A DNA stretch of 64,000 nt from Mycolicibacterium llatzerense (GCF_000878195.1 NZ_JXST01000009.1:1-64000), one strand, 5' to 3'. Numbered from the stretch's first letter, positions 1-9,150 are shown. Numbers and translations: made by a program. The notes: generated by a model from the letters alone, not told the origin.

Positions 1-372
1 GTACAGCCATCGGCCGTCGCGGTCGCGGGTGAAGCGGCTGCGCTCGTGCAGGATGTGCCGGCCGCCGTCGTGCACGTACTGGGCGCGGAACTGCACCACG
101 CCGGTCGGGTCGTGTTCGCCACCGGCCTCGGTGTCGACGATCTGTAGCCGGCGCCAGAGCACCTCGGCGTCGAGATCGAGGTCTGTCGGGCGGGTGCTCG
201 GGTGCCACGTCGTCAGCAGGTAATCGACGTCGCCGAGGGCGAACGCGGTGAACCGGGAACGCATCAGAGCGACTGCGGTGGTGGCGGGCCGCTCGCCGCG
301 GTGCAGCGGGCCGCAGCAGGCGGCGTACTCCATCCCGGTATCGCAGCGACACGGTTGACTGTTGGTCGGCAC
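1..372 (-). CDS. YchJ-family SEC-C motif protein (UPF0225), 3' end cut by window
   Basis: The visible 124 codons start at a GTG and run off the window edge. The N-terminus carries a cysteine cluster (PCRCDTGMEYAACC) typical of the SEC-C/YchJ zinc-binding motif, followed by the family's NTF2-like segment (RSRFTAFALGDVDYLL, then TWHPSTRP). YchJ proteins are usually about 125-130 residues, so only a few C-terminal residues are missing. The biochemical function of the family is not established. The gene is divergent from aroQ, and the two share a short intergenic region of about 39 bases. Confidence 0.8.
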   Translation of the reverse strand, partial: MPTNSQPCRCDTGMEYAACCGPLHRGERPATTAVALMRSRFTAFALGDVDYLLTTWHPSTRPTDLDLDAEVLWRRLQIVDTEAGGEHDPTGVVQFRAQYVHDGGRHILHERSRFTRDRDGRWLY

Positions 373-411
373 CGAGCAATTCTGCCTGTTCGCAGCCGGT
401 ACCGTGGGTAG

Positions 412-855
412 GTGACCGATCGCCGCCTGCTCCTCGTCAACGGGCCCAACCTGAATCTGTTGGGGACTCGCCAGCCGGAAATCTACGGCTCGACCACCCT
501 GGCGCAGATCGAGCAGGCCGTCACCGACCTGGCGGCACAGCTCGGCTTCTCCGTGCGTGCGGTGCAGAGCAATCACGAAGGTGAACTGGTCGACGCGATT
601 CAGGCGGCGCGCACCGACTGCGTCGGCATCGTGATCAACCCGGCGGCCTACAGCCACACGTCGGTGGCCATCGCGGACGCGCTCACCGCGGCCGAATTGC
701 CGGTTGCCGAAGTGCATTTGAGCAACATCCACAAGCGCGAGGCCTTCCGGCACCACTCCTACGTGTCGGCGGTGGCCGAGACCGTGATCGCCGGCGCCGG
801 GCCCATCGGCTACGAACTGGCGGTGCGGTACCTGGCAGATCGGTTGTCGCGGTGA
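412..855 (+). CDS. aroQ: 3-dehydroquinate dehydratase, type II
   Basis: AroQ (called aroD in M. tuberculosis) converts 3-dehydroquinate to 3-dehydroshikimate in the cytosolic shikimate pathway. The 147-residue length is normal for the dodecameric type II enzyme. The N-terminal signature [17 protein letters not shown] places the catalytic arginine at R20 and tyrosine at Y25. Further family motifs are [21 protein letters not shown] and [17 protein letters not shown]. Translation starts at GTG 412, with a TACCGT -10-like element six bases upstream, so a leaderless mRNA is possible. The stop overlaps the next start by four bases (GTGA). Confidence 0.97.
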   Translation: MTDRRLLLVNGPNLNLLGTRQPEIYGSTTLAQIEQAVTDLAAQLGFSVRAVQSNHEGELVDAIQAARTDCVGIVINPAAYSHTSVAIADALTAAELPVAEVHLSNIHKREAFRHHSYVSAVAETVIAGAGPIGYELAVRYLADRLSR

Positions 856-1241
856 GTGATCCGACCATCCATCCGCCGGCCGTCCGCCGGGCCGGGTTCC
901 TGGTGGCCGCCGAAGGTGTGCTCGGTTTGATCGGGGCAGCGGTGTACGTGGTGCGCGGGCTGGCCGGCGCCGATCAGCACATCGTCAGCGGATACGGCAA
1001 CGCGCTGTGGCTGGTGTGCATCTGCGGTGGTGTGCTTGCCGGCGGCTGGGCGCTGATCACCGGGCGACGCTGGGGCCGTGGCATCGGCGTGTTCGCCAAT
1101 CTGCTGCTGCTGGGAGTCGCGTGGTACGTCTTCCAGTCCGGCCAGTTGCAGTACGCCATCGTCGTCGGGCTGGTGGCGATCGTCACGCTCGGGTTGTTGT
1201 TCAGCCCGTCGACCGTGCACTGGATCTCGAAGCAGGACTGA
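852..1241 (+). CDS. small four-helix membrane protein downstream of aroQ
   Basis: This 129-residue protein is translationally coupled to aroQ through a GTGA overlap. It shows about four hydrophobic segments (around residues 14-34, 48-68, 75-93 and 97-116), a short polar N-terminus and the tail TVHWISKQD. No catalytic motif is visible. It looks like a conserved actinobacterial integral membrane protein of unknown role. The coupling to aroQ is the only functional hint. Its stop codon lies inside a small palindrome shared with the convergent channel gene. Confidence 0.8.
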   Translation: MSDPTIHPPAVRRAGFLVAAEGVLGLIGAAVYVVRGLAGADQHIVSGYGNALWLVCICGGVLAGGWALITGRRWGRGIGVFANLLLLGVAWYVFQSGQLQYAIVVGLVAIVTLGLLFSPSTVHWISKQD

Positions 1242-1252
1242 AGGTTTCAGTC
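1236..1252. terminator. short convergent palindrome over two stop codons
   Basis: GACTGAA-GGT-TTCAGTC is a perfect 7-bp inverted repeat. It contains the TGA stops of both the aroQ-operon membrane gene (plus strand) and the MscS-like gene (minus strand). It could act as a weak bidirectional terminator, but there is no T-tract. Confidence 0.3.
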
Positions 1253-2647
1253 GGCGCTCAGCGCGCGCTGGGCGTGGGCCCGGCGGTCTTCGATGACACG
1301 GCCGAATTCCTGTAGCAGCACCGGATTTCGCTGCACCACCGTCTCGATGCAGTCCCGCTCGACGTGCACCAGGGTCACTTCGTCGAGCGCCTGCGCGCTG
1401 CCGATGACCGGCTGGCGGGTCAGAGTGCTCTGACCGAGATAGCCGCCCTCGTCGAGGATTCCGATCACCGCGCCCGGGTCGTCCGCGGTGCCGGTGGTCA
1501 GCTGGATGCGACCGGACACGATGAATCTCATGCCCTCCGGCACCTCGCCGGCGCGCTGGATCGTCTCGCCGATTGCGTAGCGTTCCAACGTTGCGGCCGG
1601 GGCCAGCTCGGTCTGCTGCTCGGCGTTCAGCTGCAACGTCGGCGCGATGACCCGGCTGACGGCCTCCGCGAGCCGTTCGGGCGTCGAGAACTCATCTTCG
1701 GCTTCGTCCAGGTGCAGGCTCATCCGCCGGGAGGCGTACCAGACCCATTGCAGGAAAAGTGTTTTCGCATCGCCGTCGTCGGCGGGGGAGTGCAGCGGAA
1801 TGGTGGTCTGATACTCGAGTCCTCCCGCGGGCGTTGCTGACGCGGTGCCTTCCCGGCGCCGCATCGGTAGGTCGCCGGCCAGCCGGGTCAGCATCGCGCA
1901 CACCTGGTTCGGTGGGTCGTCGAGCGAGAAGATCGTGGTCACGGTGATCGAATGTGCGCTGGCCGGCCGGCTCAGATTGGTGAACGACGCCCCGGCCAGG
2001 ACCGAGTTCGGCGTGATCCGCAACCCGGAGCCGGTCTCCAGATGTACTGCGCGCCAGTTGACTTCGACCACCCGGCCCCGTGCGGCGGTGGTATCCAGCC
2101 AGTCGCCGATCTGGAACGGCTGCTCGAACAACATCAGCAGGCCCGAGATGATCTGGCCCACCGAGTTCTGCAGCGTCAGGCCGATGACGATCGAGGTGAT
2201 CCCCAGCGCGGTGAACAGGCCACGGACGTTCGCGCCCCAGATGTACGAGAAGATCACCGCGAGCCCGACCGCGATGAGCACGAACCGGGCGACGTCGACG
2301 AAGATCGTCGGCACCCGCTTGCGCCAGGTCCCGGCCGGGGCGCCCTGGAACAGTGCGGCGTTCACCCCGGACAGCAGCAGGACCAGCACGACGAACGCGA
2401 AAAGCGTTGCGACGGTGCGCACCGAGGTGGATCCAGCCGGGACCTGCCGGGCCTCGGTCAGCAGCAGCAGCAGTGCGCCGATCGGCAGCAGGTAGTTGCG
2501 CAATACGGTCACCGGCCGGAGCAGGAAGCTTTGCCTGCGGCGCAGTGCGTGCTGCCATTCGGTGAGCGCGACCAGCCCGATCGGCAATCCGATTGCGATG
2601 CCCACGGCCCAGTAGAACCAGGCCGAGGTGAACACGTCGGCGATCAC
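1247..2647 (-). CDS. MscS-like channel with C-terminal cNMP-binding-like domain
   Basis: The 466-residue protein has three to four N-terminal membrane helices, then an MscS core (around residues 120-240, including FEQPFQIGDWLD, GRVVEVNWRAVHLE and ITPNSVLAGASFTNLSRP), and ends in a cyclic-nucleotide-binding-like beta roll (about 345-450). In the phosphate cassette the usual G-E-x-A-L...P-R-x-A-T becomes GQSTL...VIGSA, so both the glutamate that binds the ribose and the arginine that binds the phosphate are absent. The GTG start overlaps the stop of the upstream cyclase-like gene by four bases. The gene order resembles M. tuberculosis Rv2435c-Rv2434c. It probably acts as an inner-membrane mechanosensitive channel; whether it senses cAMP is doubtful. 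Confidence 0.9.
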   Translation of the reverse strand: MIADVFTSAWFYWAVGIAIGLPIGLVALTEWQHALRRRQSFLLRPVTVLRNYLLPIGALLLLLTEARQVPAGSTSVRTVATLFAFVVLVLLLSGVNAALFQGAPAGTWRKRVPTIFVDVARFVLIAVGLAVIFSYIWGANVRGLFTALGITSIVIGLTLQNSVGQIISGLLMLFEQPFQIGDWLDTTAARGRVVEVNWRAVHLETGSGLRITPNSVLAGASFTNLSRPASAHSITVTTIFSLDDPPNQVCAMLTRLAGDLPMRRREGTASATPAGGLEYQTTIPLHSPADDGDAKTLFLQWVWYASRRMSLHLDEAEDEFSTPERLAEAVSRVIAPTLQLNAEQQTELAPAATLERYAIGETIQRAGEVPEGMRFIVSGRIQLTTGTADDPGAVIGILDEGGYLGQSTLTRQPVIGSAQALDEVTLVHVERDCIETVVQRNPVLLQEFGRVIEDRRAHAQRALSAD

Positions 2648-4770
2648 CGCGGTTCCACCAGTCGCCAGATCGGCTCGTCCTGTCCGTCAACCGATATTGT
2701 GCCGACGGACGTGAAGGTCATGGTGGCTTGCAGCGCCTGATACACCCGGTCGGTGACGTCGATTCCCGGTTGCGGTGAACCGCTCTTGACCTGGTACGCG
2801 ACGTTGACCGCCGCACCCCACATGTCGTAGACCACCGAGTGCTGACCGCCGAGGCCACTGCTGACGGTGCCCGTGTCGATGCCGGCCCGCAGGCTCAGGT
2901 GGTTGCCGGTTTCACTGTTGAACCGGTCGATGATCCGTTCGCATTCCAGGGCGAAGTCGACGGTCCGCCGGACGTTGTCCAGTCTCGGTACGTTGAGACC
3001 GCAGCTGCCCAGGTAGCCGTTGCGGATCGGGCGGCCGCGCTCGATGCCGAGACTGTCTGCGGCCGCGTCGAATTGGCGCTCGATCTCGTTGACCACCGAG
3101 AGCGACCCCTGTGACGTCAGCTGCGCCTGCAGCCGGTCCAGCCCCAGGATCTCGGTGAAGATCACCGTGACGTTCTGGTGCTCCTCGGCGACGATCTCCT
3201 CGCCCTGCTGGTAGCGCTCGGCGACCGGTTCGGGCATCAGCAGCGCCAAGAGCTTCGCGTTCTCCTTGCGCTGCTCGACGAGGAGCTCTTCCTTGACGGT
3301 CAGGCTTCGGCTCATCTCGTTGAAAGCCTCTGTCAGCTCGCCGATTTCGTCTCGCGTCTCGACGGGGACGGTGACGTCGTAGTCGCCCGCGCTGATCCGC
3401 TGCGCGCCGGCTTCGAGCCGGCGGAGCGGCCGGACGAAAAGCTGGGCCAGGAACATCGCCGCGATGCAGACGGCGAAGATGATCCCGACGGTCGTCAGCA
3501 CCATGGTCCTGGTGAATGCGGTCTCCCGCTGGAAGGCCTCCGAGGTGTCGATCTTGCCGATGATGGTCCAGTGCAGTTCGGCGTCGGGAATCACGATGGG
3601 CGCGTAGGCCAGTAGCACCTCGTGGCCCAGATAGTCGGTGGCCAGTCGGGTTCCCGATTCACCGCGCAGGGCCTGCCGGTTGGTGTCCGGCGGCACGGGC
3701 TGCACCAGGGTGGTGCCGCCCAATTGGATGGCCCGAGCGGCGACGTCGGCCGGCGTGCCCGCCGCGACGACGTCGCGCTTGTAGGCCTGCGGATCCTGCA
3801 GGAACATCCGGGAGTCCGAACGCATCAGATCGTCGGGTCCGACCAGGAAGACCTCGCCGGTATTGCCCAGGCCAGATTCGTTCCAGCGCTTGTCGAACGT
3901 CATCAGGCGGTTGATCTTCGAGACGGGGAACTGCAGGGCCAGCACGCCCATCGCGCGCCCCGCGGTCACGATCGGCGTGACCATCCAGGCGGTGGGTTCG
4001 TTCTCCGCCGGCTGGTACACCTCGAAATCGGTGATGCCGACGTAGTCGACGGCGTTGGCGGACATCGCTTTCTCGTATGCGCCACGGAGTTTGGAGCCGC
4101 TGTACGGTCCGGTCAGGATGTTCGTGCCCAGGTCGACGTCCTTGTACGCGGTGTAGACCATGTTGCCGCGGTTGTCGAGCAGGATGGCGTCCTGAAATTC
4201 GAAGCGGCCCACGATCTCCCGGAAGAAGTCCTGATACCGGGCATTGGCCGCCGACCAGGTGCTGCCGTCGCGGGCGTCGTCGACCTTGATCGCCGTGTCG
4301 TCGTTCTTCCGGACGGCGGTGTAGTTCGCCTGCAGATACCGCTGGGGGTTCTCCCGCGGGAGCAGTTGATCGACGTTCAGCTTGGCGCCGCTGGACTGCT
4401 GCACCTGGTTGAGAAAGGTGTTGGTGTAGTAGTCGGTGATCGCCTGGGACTGGGCCGGGCTGATGGGCTTGTCGGCCAGTGCGTCGAAGCCCGCGGTGAA
4501 GTCCGCCAGTGCGGCTTGGGTGTGGGCGCCGCGCGCGTAGATGATCATCGAGTTCCTCAGATCAGTCAGCTGATCCTTGAGCTCGCGGGACTGGGACTGC
4601 CGAAGTTCGGTGAGCCGGTTCAAGACCGAGTCCCGCAGCGAGGCGCGGCCGGCCCAGAACCCGATGACACCGACGACGGTCGCTGCCACGATGGTGCACA
4701 GCACCAGCATCACCACGAGCTTGGACTGGATGCTCACCTTGGACAGCAGTTGCCGACGCTGGAATCGCAT
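2644..4770 (-). CDS. membrane sensor protein with dCache-HAMP-class III cyclase-like domain, probably catalytically degenerate
   Basis: The 708 residues comprise an N-terminal membrane helix (about 17-39), a large extracytoplasmic Cache-type sensor (about 45-400, including TAWMVTPIVTAGRAMGVLALQ), a second helix (about 410-432), a HAMP linker (RPLRRLEAGAQRISAGDYDV) and a class III cyclase homology domain (about 520-700). The cyclase part lacks key residues. The first metal Asp is Glu (VIFTEILGL), the K-x-x-G-D motif is absent (PIRNGYLGSCGL), and the transition-state arginine is Gln (VNVAYQVK); the Asn of that motif is kept. The ATG has a good GGAGGGA ribosome site. It is coupled by a four-base overlap to the MscS-like gene. 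Confidence 0.88.
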   Translation of the reverse strand: MRFQRRQLLSKVSIQSKLVVMLVLCTIVAATVVGVIGFWAGRASLRDSVLNRLTELRQSQSRELKDQLTDLRNSMIIYARGAHTQAALADFTAGFDALADKPISPAQSQAITDYYTNTFLNQVQQSSGAKLNVDQLLPRENPQRYLQANYTAVRKNDDTAIKVDDARDGSTWSAANARYQDFFREIVGRFEFQDAILLDNRGNMVYTAYKDVDLGTNILTGPYSGSKLRGAYEKAMSANAVDYVGITDFEVYQPAENEPTAWMVTPIVTAGRAMGVLALQFPVSKINRLMTFDKRWNESGLGNTGEVFLVGPDDLMRSDSRMFLQDPQAYKRDVVAAGTPADVAARAIQLGGTTLVQPVPPDTNRQALRGESGTRLATDYLGHEVLLAYAPIVIPDAELHWTIIGKIDTSEAFQRETAFTRTMVLTTVGIIFAVCIAAMFLAQLFVRPLRRLEAGAQRISAGDYDVTVPVETRDEIGELTEAFNEMSRSLTVKEELLVEQRKENAKLLALLMPEPVAERYQQGEEIVAEEHQNVTVIFTEILGLDRLQAQLTSQGSLSVVNEIERQFDAAADSLGIERGRPIRNGYLGSCGLNVPRLDNVRRTVDFALECERIIDRFNSETGNHLSLRAGIDTGTVSSGLGGQHSVVYDMWGAAVNVAYQVKSGSPQPGIDVTDRVYQALQATMTFTSVGTISVDGQDEPIWRLVEPR

Positions 4771-4841
4771 TGCCGTCCCTCCGGTTGACCCGGGCGCAGA
4801 TTAACACCGTTGGGGCGGGTGTGACCCTGGTGTTTGAAAGG

Positions 4842-5333
4842 TCAGCCCTGGGCCAATGCGGTCAGCTCCGGGCCGGACACCCGGTAGGTCGTCCACTCGG
4901 ACTGCGGTGTGCCGCCGACCTCGTCATACAGCGCGATGGCGTTGACATTCCAGTTCAGCACCGCCCACTGCAGCCGTGTGTACCCGCGCTCGACGCATTC
5001 GGCCGCCAACGTCGACAGCAGCTTGCGGGCCAGGCCGCGGCGCCGGAAGTCGGGGCGCACGAACAGGTCCTCGAGGTAGATGCCGGAGACGCCGTCCCAC
5101 GTGGAGAAGTTCAGGAACCACAGGGCGAACGCCGCCGGCCGGCCGTCGACCTCGACGAAATGCCCCGAAACGGCGGCCTGGCCCGACTCGGCGCCGCCGA
5201 ACAACGCGGTCCGAATCTGGGCTTCGGTCACCGTGCACTGGTCGGCGGCCTTCTCGAAGGCGGCCAGTTCGTGGATCATCGCGGTGATCTCGACTTCGTC
5301 GCCCGGTTGGACTGGGCGGATGATCGTTGTCAT
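4842..5333 (-). CDS. GNAT-family N-acetyltransferase
   Basis: The 163-residue GNAT protein has the acetyl-CoA-binding motif A (VRPDFRRRGLARKLLSTLA) and the C-terminal NVNAIALYDEVGGTPQSEW strand. The layout is like diamine or thialysine acetyltransferases (GISGIYLEDLFV precedes motif A). It is the last gene of the gpm2-like/entC operon, 13 bases after entC, matching the M. tuberculosis Rv3214-Rv3215-Rv3216 order. The substrate cannot be told from sequence. Confidence 0.9.
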   Translation of the reverse strand: MTTIIRPVQPGDEVEITAMIHELAAFEKAADQCTVTEAQIRTALFGGAESGQAAVSGHFVEVDGRPAAFALWFLNFSTWDGVSGIYLEDLFVRPDFRRRGLARKLLSTLAAECVERGYTRLQWAVLNWNVNAIALYDEVGGTPQSEWTTYRVSGPELTALAQG

Positions 5334-5346
5334 TTGTCGTACTCCG

Positions 5347-6432
5347 TCATTGTTCCACTTGTAGTGCGGTCAGCATCGTCCTGAATTTTGTTGTGGTCTC
5401 GGTGACTTCGTCATCGGGGTCGGACTCGGCGACGATACCGCCGCCGGCGCGGGCATCGATGGACAGCCGATCCGCGGCCAGCTGGCCGCACCGGATCGAC
5501 ACCACCCACCGGCCGTCTCCGACACTGTCGCACCAGCCGACCGCGCCGGCGTAGAACCCGCGGTCGCCCTCCAACTCGGCGATCAGCCGGGCCGCCGCCG
5601 CGGTGGGGACCCCGCCGACCGCCGGTGTCGGGTGCAGCGCGATGGCCAAATCCAGTGCGGTGGTGGAGGGTTCGCGCAGACGTCCCACGATGGGTGTGCT
5701 CAGATGCCAGACGGCCGTGGTGGCGCTGACCTGTGGCTCGGCGGCGATGTCGAGTTCACTGCACAGCGGTTCGAGCGCCTCGCGCATGATGTCGACCACC
5801 AGCTGATGCTCATGCCGGTTCTTGGCCGACGCCGCGAGCGCGGCGCCGTTGGCGGCGTCCGTCTCCGGGTCGGCGGACCGCGGCGCCGACCCGGCGAACG
5901 GCTTGCACGTGACCATGTCGCCGCGGCGGGCCACCAACAGTTCCGGGCTCGCGCCGAGCAACGCGGTGCCGGAGTATGGCGGACCGGCCGCGCTGAGATC
6001 GGTGAAAAATGCTGTGGCGCTGCGATCTTCGGCGAGGCGGGCCAGCACTGCATACGGATCCAGCGCGTCCTCGGCGACCAATTGCAGCGCCCGGGCCAGC
6101 ACCACCTTGTGCAGGCCTGTCGACGGATCGCGCAGGGCCTGCACCGCGGCGGCCACCCGGGCCCGGTGCTCATCGGGGGACGGCAGGCTGGCCGCGATCC
6201 GGACTGCCGGCAGTCGGTCGTCGGTGAAGGGCAGGGCATCGGCATAGGTGACGGCGGCCGGCGCCATCAACGCGGCTGGGGAGCCCAGGTCAAAGGGCAA
6301 GGCGCCCACAAGAATCGGCACGTCGTCGTCGGCCAGCGCCCGCCGTGCGTCGTCCAGATCTGAGAACGCCTCGGCAGGCCCTTCGGCCAGCATGACCCCA
6401 TCGGGGCCTGCCAGTACAAAGACCGGGTTCAC
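5347..6432 (-). CDS. entC: isochorismate synthase
   Basis: EntC/MenF enzymes convert chorismate to isochorismate, feeding menaquinone or siderophore synthesis. The 361-residue protein carries the chorismate-binding fold motifs: LLGASPELLVARRGD, CKPFAGSAPRS, HEHQLVVDIMREALEP, LHPTPAVGGVP and GFYAGAVGW. The GTG start at 6432 was chosen because it overlaps the upstream phosphatase stop (GTGA) and gives a sensible N-terminus (MNPVFVLAGPDG). No mbtI-type siderophore genes are nearby, so a menaquinone role is plausible but inferred. Confidence 0.93.
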   Translation of the reverse strand: MNPVFVLAGPDGVMLAEGPAEAFSDLDDARRALADDDVPILVGALPFDLGSPAALMAPAAVTYADALPFTDDRLPAVRIAASLPSPDEHRARVAAAVQALRDPSTGLHKVVLARALQLVAEDALDPYAVLARLAEDRSATAFFTDLSAAGPPYSGTALLGASPELLVARRGDMVTCKPFAGSAPRSADPETDAANGAALAASAKNRHEHQLVVDIMREALEPLCSELDIAAEPQVSATTAVWHLSTPIVGRLREPSTTALDLAIALHPTPAVGGVPTAAAARLIAELEGDRGFYAGAVGWCDSVGDGRWVVSIRCGQLAADRLSIDARAGGGIVAESDPDDEVTETTTKFRTMLTALQVEQ

Positions 6433-7052
6433 TCGGGCAGGCACGGGTTGGGGTGGCCGGTCAGACCGAGCGCGACGAGCTGGCGCACGCCATGCTCGAA
6501 GCCGCACACCGAGATCGAGGCCGCCGCCATGGAGATCCGGATGCCGTCGGTGATCGGAAGCTCCATCCAGCGGGTCATCACCGCGCGCGAGAAGTGACCG
6601 TGCCCGACGAACACGACGTCGCGCGTCGCCAGGTGCTCCAGGGCCAGTGCCACGGCCCGGTCGGCGCGGGCGCTGACGTCGGCCAGGCTCTCGCCGCCGG
6701 GGCAGCCGTGCGTCCACACCAGCCAGTCGGGGACCTGCTCGCGAATCTGCGGGGTGGTGAGGCCCTCGTAATCGCCGTAGTCCCACTCGGCCAGTAGTTC
6801 GGTGGTCTCGGCGACGTCCAGCCCGGCGAGTTCGGCGGTGACGACGGCGCGTTGGCGCGGGCTGCTGATCACCAGCGGATCGTCGAGCTTCAGTTCGGCC
6901 AGTGCCGAGGCGGCGCTGCGGGCCTGCTGCCGGCCTTCCTCGGTCAGTTCCAGGTCGGTGCGTCCGGTGTGCCGGCCGCTGCGCGACCATTCGGTCTGCC
7001 CGTGGCGAAGCAGGAGCAGCCGGTGTTTTGACGGGTCGGCTGCGGTACTCAC
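6429..7052 (-). CDS. gpm2: histidine-phosphatase (phosphoglycerate-mutase-like) protein
   Basis: The 207-residue member of the histidine phosphatase superfamily has the catalytic RHGQTEW motif near the N-terminus, the second arginine/glutamate region (SSPRQRAVVTAELAG, AEWDYGDYEGL) and the C-terminal histidine motif FVGHGHFSRAV. Its M. tuberculosis counterpart (Rv3214) is annotated gpm2 but is known as an acid phosphatase, so the mutase name should be read loosely. GTG 7052 was chosen over an upstream ATG at 7088 because it gives a length close to the roughly 203-residue counterpart. First gene of the operon with entC and the acetyltransferase. Confidence 0.88.
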   Translation of the reverse strand: MSTAADPSKHRLLLLRHGQTEWSRSGRHTGRTDLELTEEGRQQARSAASALAELKLDDPLVISSPRQRAVVTAELAGLDVAETTELLAEWDYGDYEGLTTPQIREQVPDWLVWTHGCPGGESLADVSARADRAVALALEHLATRDVVFVGHGHFSRAVMTRWMELPITDGIRISMAAASISVCGFEHGVRQLVALGLTGHPNPCLPE

Positions 7053-7111
7053 GTCCGAGATTCTGCCCCACGGTGAGCGGCGCCACATGGCCGCGTGTCA
7101 GGATGGGCACC

Positions 7112-7906
7112 GTGACGCGGGTACTTGCGGTCGCCAACCAAAAGGGTGGCGTCGCAAAAACGACAACAGTGGCTTCTCTGGGTGCAGCGCTGACCGAGGA
7201 AGGCCAGCGGGTTCTGCTTGTCGACCTCGATCCGCAGGGCTGTCTGACCTTCTCCCTCGGCCAGGATCCGGACAAGCTGCCCGTGTCGGTGCACGAGGTG
7301 CTGCTCGGTGACGTGGAACCCGACACTGCGCTGGTCTCGACCGCCGAAGGCATGACGCTGCTGCCGGCCAACATCGACCTGGCCGGCGCCGAGGCCATGC
7401 TGCTGATGCGGGCGGGCCGGGAGTACGCGCTCAAACGCGCGCTGGCGAAGATCGCCGACCAGTTCGACGTGGTCATCATCGACTGCCCGCCGTCGCTGGG
7501 TGTGCTGACCCTGAACGGTCTGACGGCCGCCAACGACGTCGTCGTGCCGCTGCAGTGCGAGACGCTGGCCCACCGCGGTGTCGGCCAGTTCCTGCGGACC
7601 GTCACCGACGTGCAGCAGATCACCAACCCCGACCTGCGGCTGCTGGGCGCGCTCCCGACGCTGTACGACGCCCGCACCACGCACAGCCGGGATGTCCTGC
7701 TCGACGTGGCCGACCGCTACAGCCTCGTGGTGCTCGCCCCGCCGATCCCGCGGACGGTGCGGTTCGCCGAGGCCAGTGCCTCCGGTTCGTCGGTGCTCGC
7801 GGGCCGAAAGAACAAGGGCGCCATCGCTTATCGCGAGCTGGCGTCGGCTCTGCTGAAACACTGGAAGAAGAACAAGGCGCTGCCCGTCTTCACCCCTGAC
7901 GTGTGA
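7112..7906 (+). CDS. orphan ParA/Soj-like ATPase
   Basis: The protein begins with the deviant Walker A motif NQKGGVAKTTT within 20 residues, followed by VDLDPQG (A') and VVIIDCPPSLG (Walker B). This is the ParA/MinD P-loop family, which dimerises on ATP and binds DNA or membrane. At 264 residues it matches the M. tuberculosis Rv3213c length. There is no parB or parS-like cluster nearby, so it is an orphan ParA and not the chromosomal segregation pair. GTG 7112 has an AGGA ribosome site eight bases upstream; ATG 7103 is an alternative with no such site. Confidence 0.92.
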   Translation: MTRVLAVANQKGGVAKTTTVASLGAALTEEGQRVLLVDLDPQGCLTFSLGQDPDKLPVSVHEVLLGDVEPDTALVSTAEGMTLLPANIDLAGAEAMLLMRAGREYALKRALAKIADQFDVVIIDCPPSLGVLTLNGLTAANDVVVPLQCETLAHRGVGQFLRTVTDVQQITNPDLRLLGALPTLYDARTTHSRDVLLDVADRYSLVVLAPPIPRTVRFAEASASGSSVLAGRKNKGAIAYRELASALLKHWKKNKALPVFTPDV

Positions 7907-7915
7907 TCGGTCGGG

Positions 7916-9130
7916 TCACTGACCCAACGCGACCAACTGGCTGCCCCGCTGCTCCAGCAGCGTCGGGCCCGCCATGGCGGGAATGACCGCGGTGTTGACC
8001 GGTTGCCGGGCCAGCGCGATGTGCGTCTGGCCGGCGCCGCTCAGCGCGTCGAAGGTGTCGTAGCCGCTGGTCACCGGAACCAGCAGATGCCCGGCCAGCA
8101 TGGTGGCCGGGCCGATCGGTGCCTGCCCGCCCTGCGCGCTGACGGTGTACCGGTAGCGCAGCCCGTTGGCATCGAAGACCAGCACCGAATCGCCCGTGTA
8201 CCAGGTGACGACGTCACCGACGCGAGTCGTCGCGGTCACCGGCGTCGGGGGATGCGGCAGCAAGGTGCTGGCGATGGTGTTGCCGGTTTCGTCGATGATG
8301 TTCACGCACGGCTGCGGCGTCGGCACGTAGATTGCCGCCTTGGTCTCTGACACCGCGATCACCTGCGCGTCGGAGTCCACGCTGACGCCGGGCAGTGCCA
8401 CGCGCTTGACGTCCGGCTGGTCCTCTTCCTTGGCTGCCTTGAGCAGCGTCAGCCGCAGGTCGTTCTGCTTGGGGCAGGCCTCCATGACGGCCACCGACGA
8501 CGGGCTGGCCGCGGCGGACGTCAGTCGGCACAGGGGAGAGGCCGGCACGCCGGGTTTGACGACTGCGTCGAGGTAGCCGTAGCTGATCATCCGCACCAGG
8601 TCGGAGCGCCACTGCTCGAGCCGGCTGTCGCCGTACGACAGGATCGTCGTGTCGTCGGTGGACAGCTTGACCTCGGCATCGGCCAGGCTGCTGCGGGCCG
8701 GGCCGCGTCGCCCGGTGCTCGCATCGATGGCGCTGGCCTGTCCGCAGCCGCGCCCGTCGGGATACACCGCCACCGCGAATTGGTAGACGGTGGTGACGCC
8801 GCACAGCTCGAGGTCGCGCGAGTAGCTCCACAGGGTGTTGCCGGTGACCGGGTCGCGACCCTGCATCTCATCGCCATTGCCGGTCACCACGACGCCGCCG
8901 ACGACCGCCGGACGAGTGGTCTTGCCGCTGGCCGCGGTCCACAGTTCATGCAGCGCTGTGGGCACCGTCTTCGCGGCATGCAACGCCGGGATGGGGCGTT
9001 CGGCGGGCCGGCTGACGGTGGCCCGCGCGTCGCTGTTCCACCAGATCACCGCTGCGCCGACGGCGACCACCACCGCGATGGCCGCGGCGGCGATCAGATC
9101 AGCTTTGGTACGTCGTTCCGGTTTGACCAT
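7916..9130 (-). CDS. membrane-anchored beta-propeller-like protein (Rv3212 type)
   Basis: The 404-residue protein has a short basic N-terminus and one membrane helix (around residues 11-29, ending in IWWNSDAR). An extracytoplasmic region follows, made of repeated beta blades resembling a PQQ/WD propeller (GRDPVTGNTLWSYSRD, SAIDASTGRRGP, VDSDAQVIAVSETKAAIYV, DALSGAGQTHIALAR). Four or more cysteines are spread through the outer domain (ELCGV, GRGCGQ, SPLCRL, EACPKQ, QPCVN) and could form disulfides. No enzymatic motif is seen. It is convergent with the ParA gene, as in M. tuberculosis Rv3213c/Rv3212. Confidence 0.85.
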   Translation of the reverse strand: MVKPERRTKADLIAAAAIAVVVAVGAAVIWWNSDARATVSRPAERPIPALHAAKTVPTALHELWTAASGKTTRPAVVGGVVVTGNGDEMQGRDPVTGNTLWSYSRDLELCGVTTVYQFAVAVYPDGRGCGQASAIDASTGRRGPARSSLADAEVKLSTDDTTILSYGDSRLEQWRSDLVRMISYGYLDAVVKPGVPASPLCRLTSAAASPSSVAVMEACPKQNDLRLTLLKAAKEEDQPDVKRVALPGVSVDSDAQVIAVSETKAAIYVPTPQPCVNIIDETGNTIASTLLPHPPTPVTATTRVGDVVTWYTGDSVLVFDANGLRYRYTVSAQGGQAPIGPATMLAGHLLVPVTSGYDTFDALSGAGQTHIALARQPVNTAVIPAMAGPTLLEQRGSQLVALGQ

Positions 9131-9150
9131 AGGGCTCGGGCGGCCTGCGG

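Noticed and set aside
5347..7680. Open frame of 777 codons covering the end of entC through the ParA gene antisense
   Set aside because: Only the 3' part is entC; the rest is antisense to the ParA and phosphatase genes and shows no family motif. Long antisense frames are expected in GC-rich DNA.
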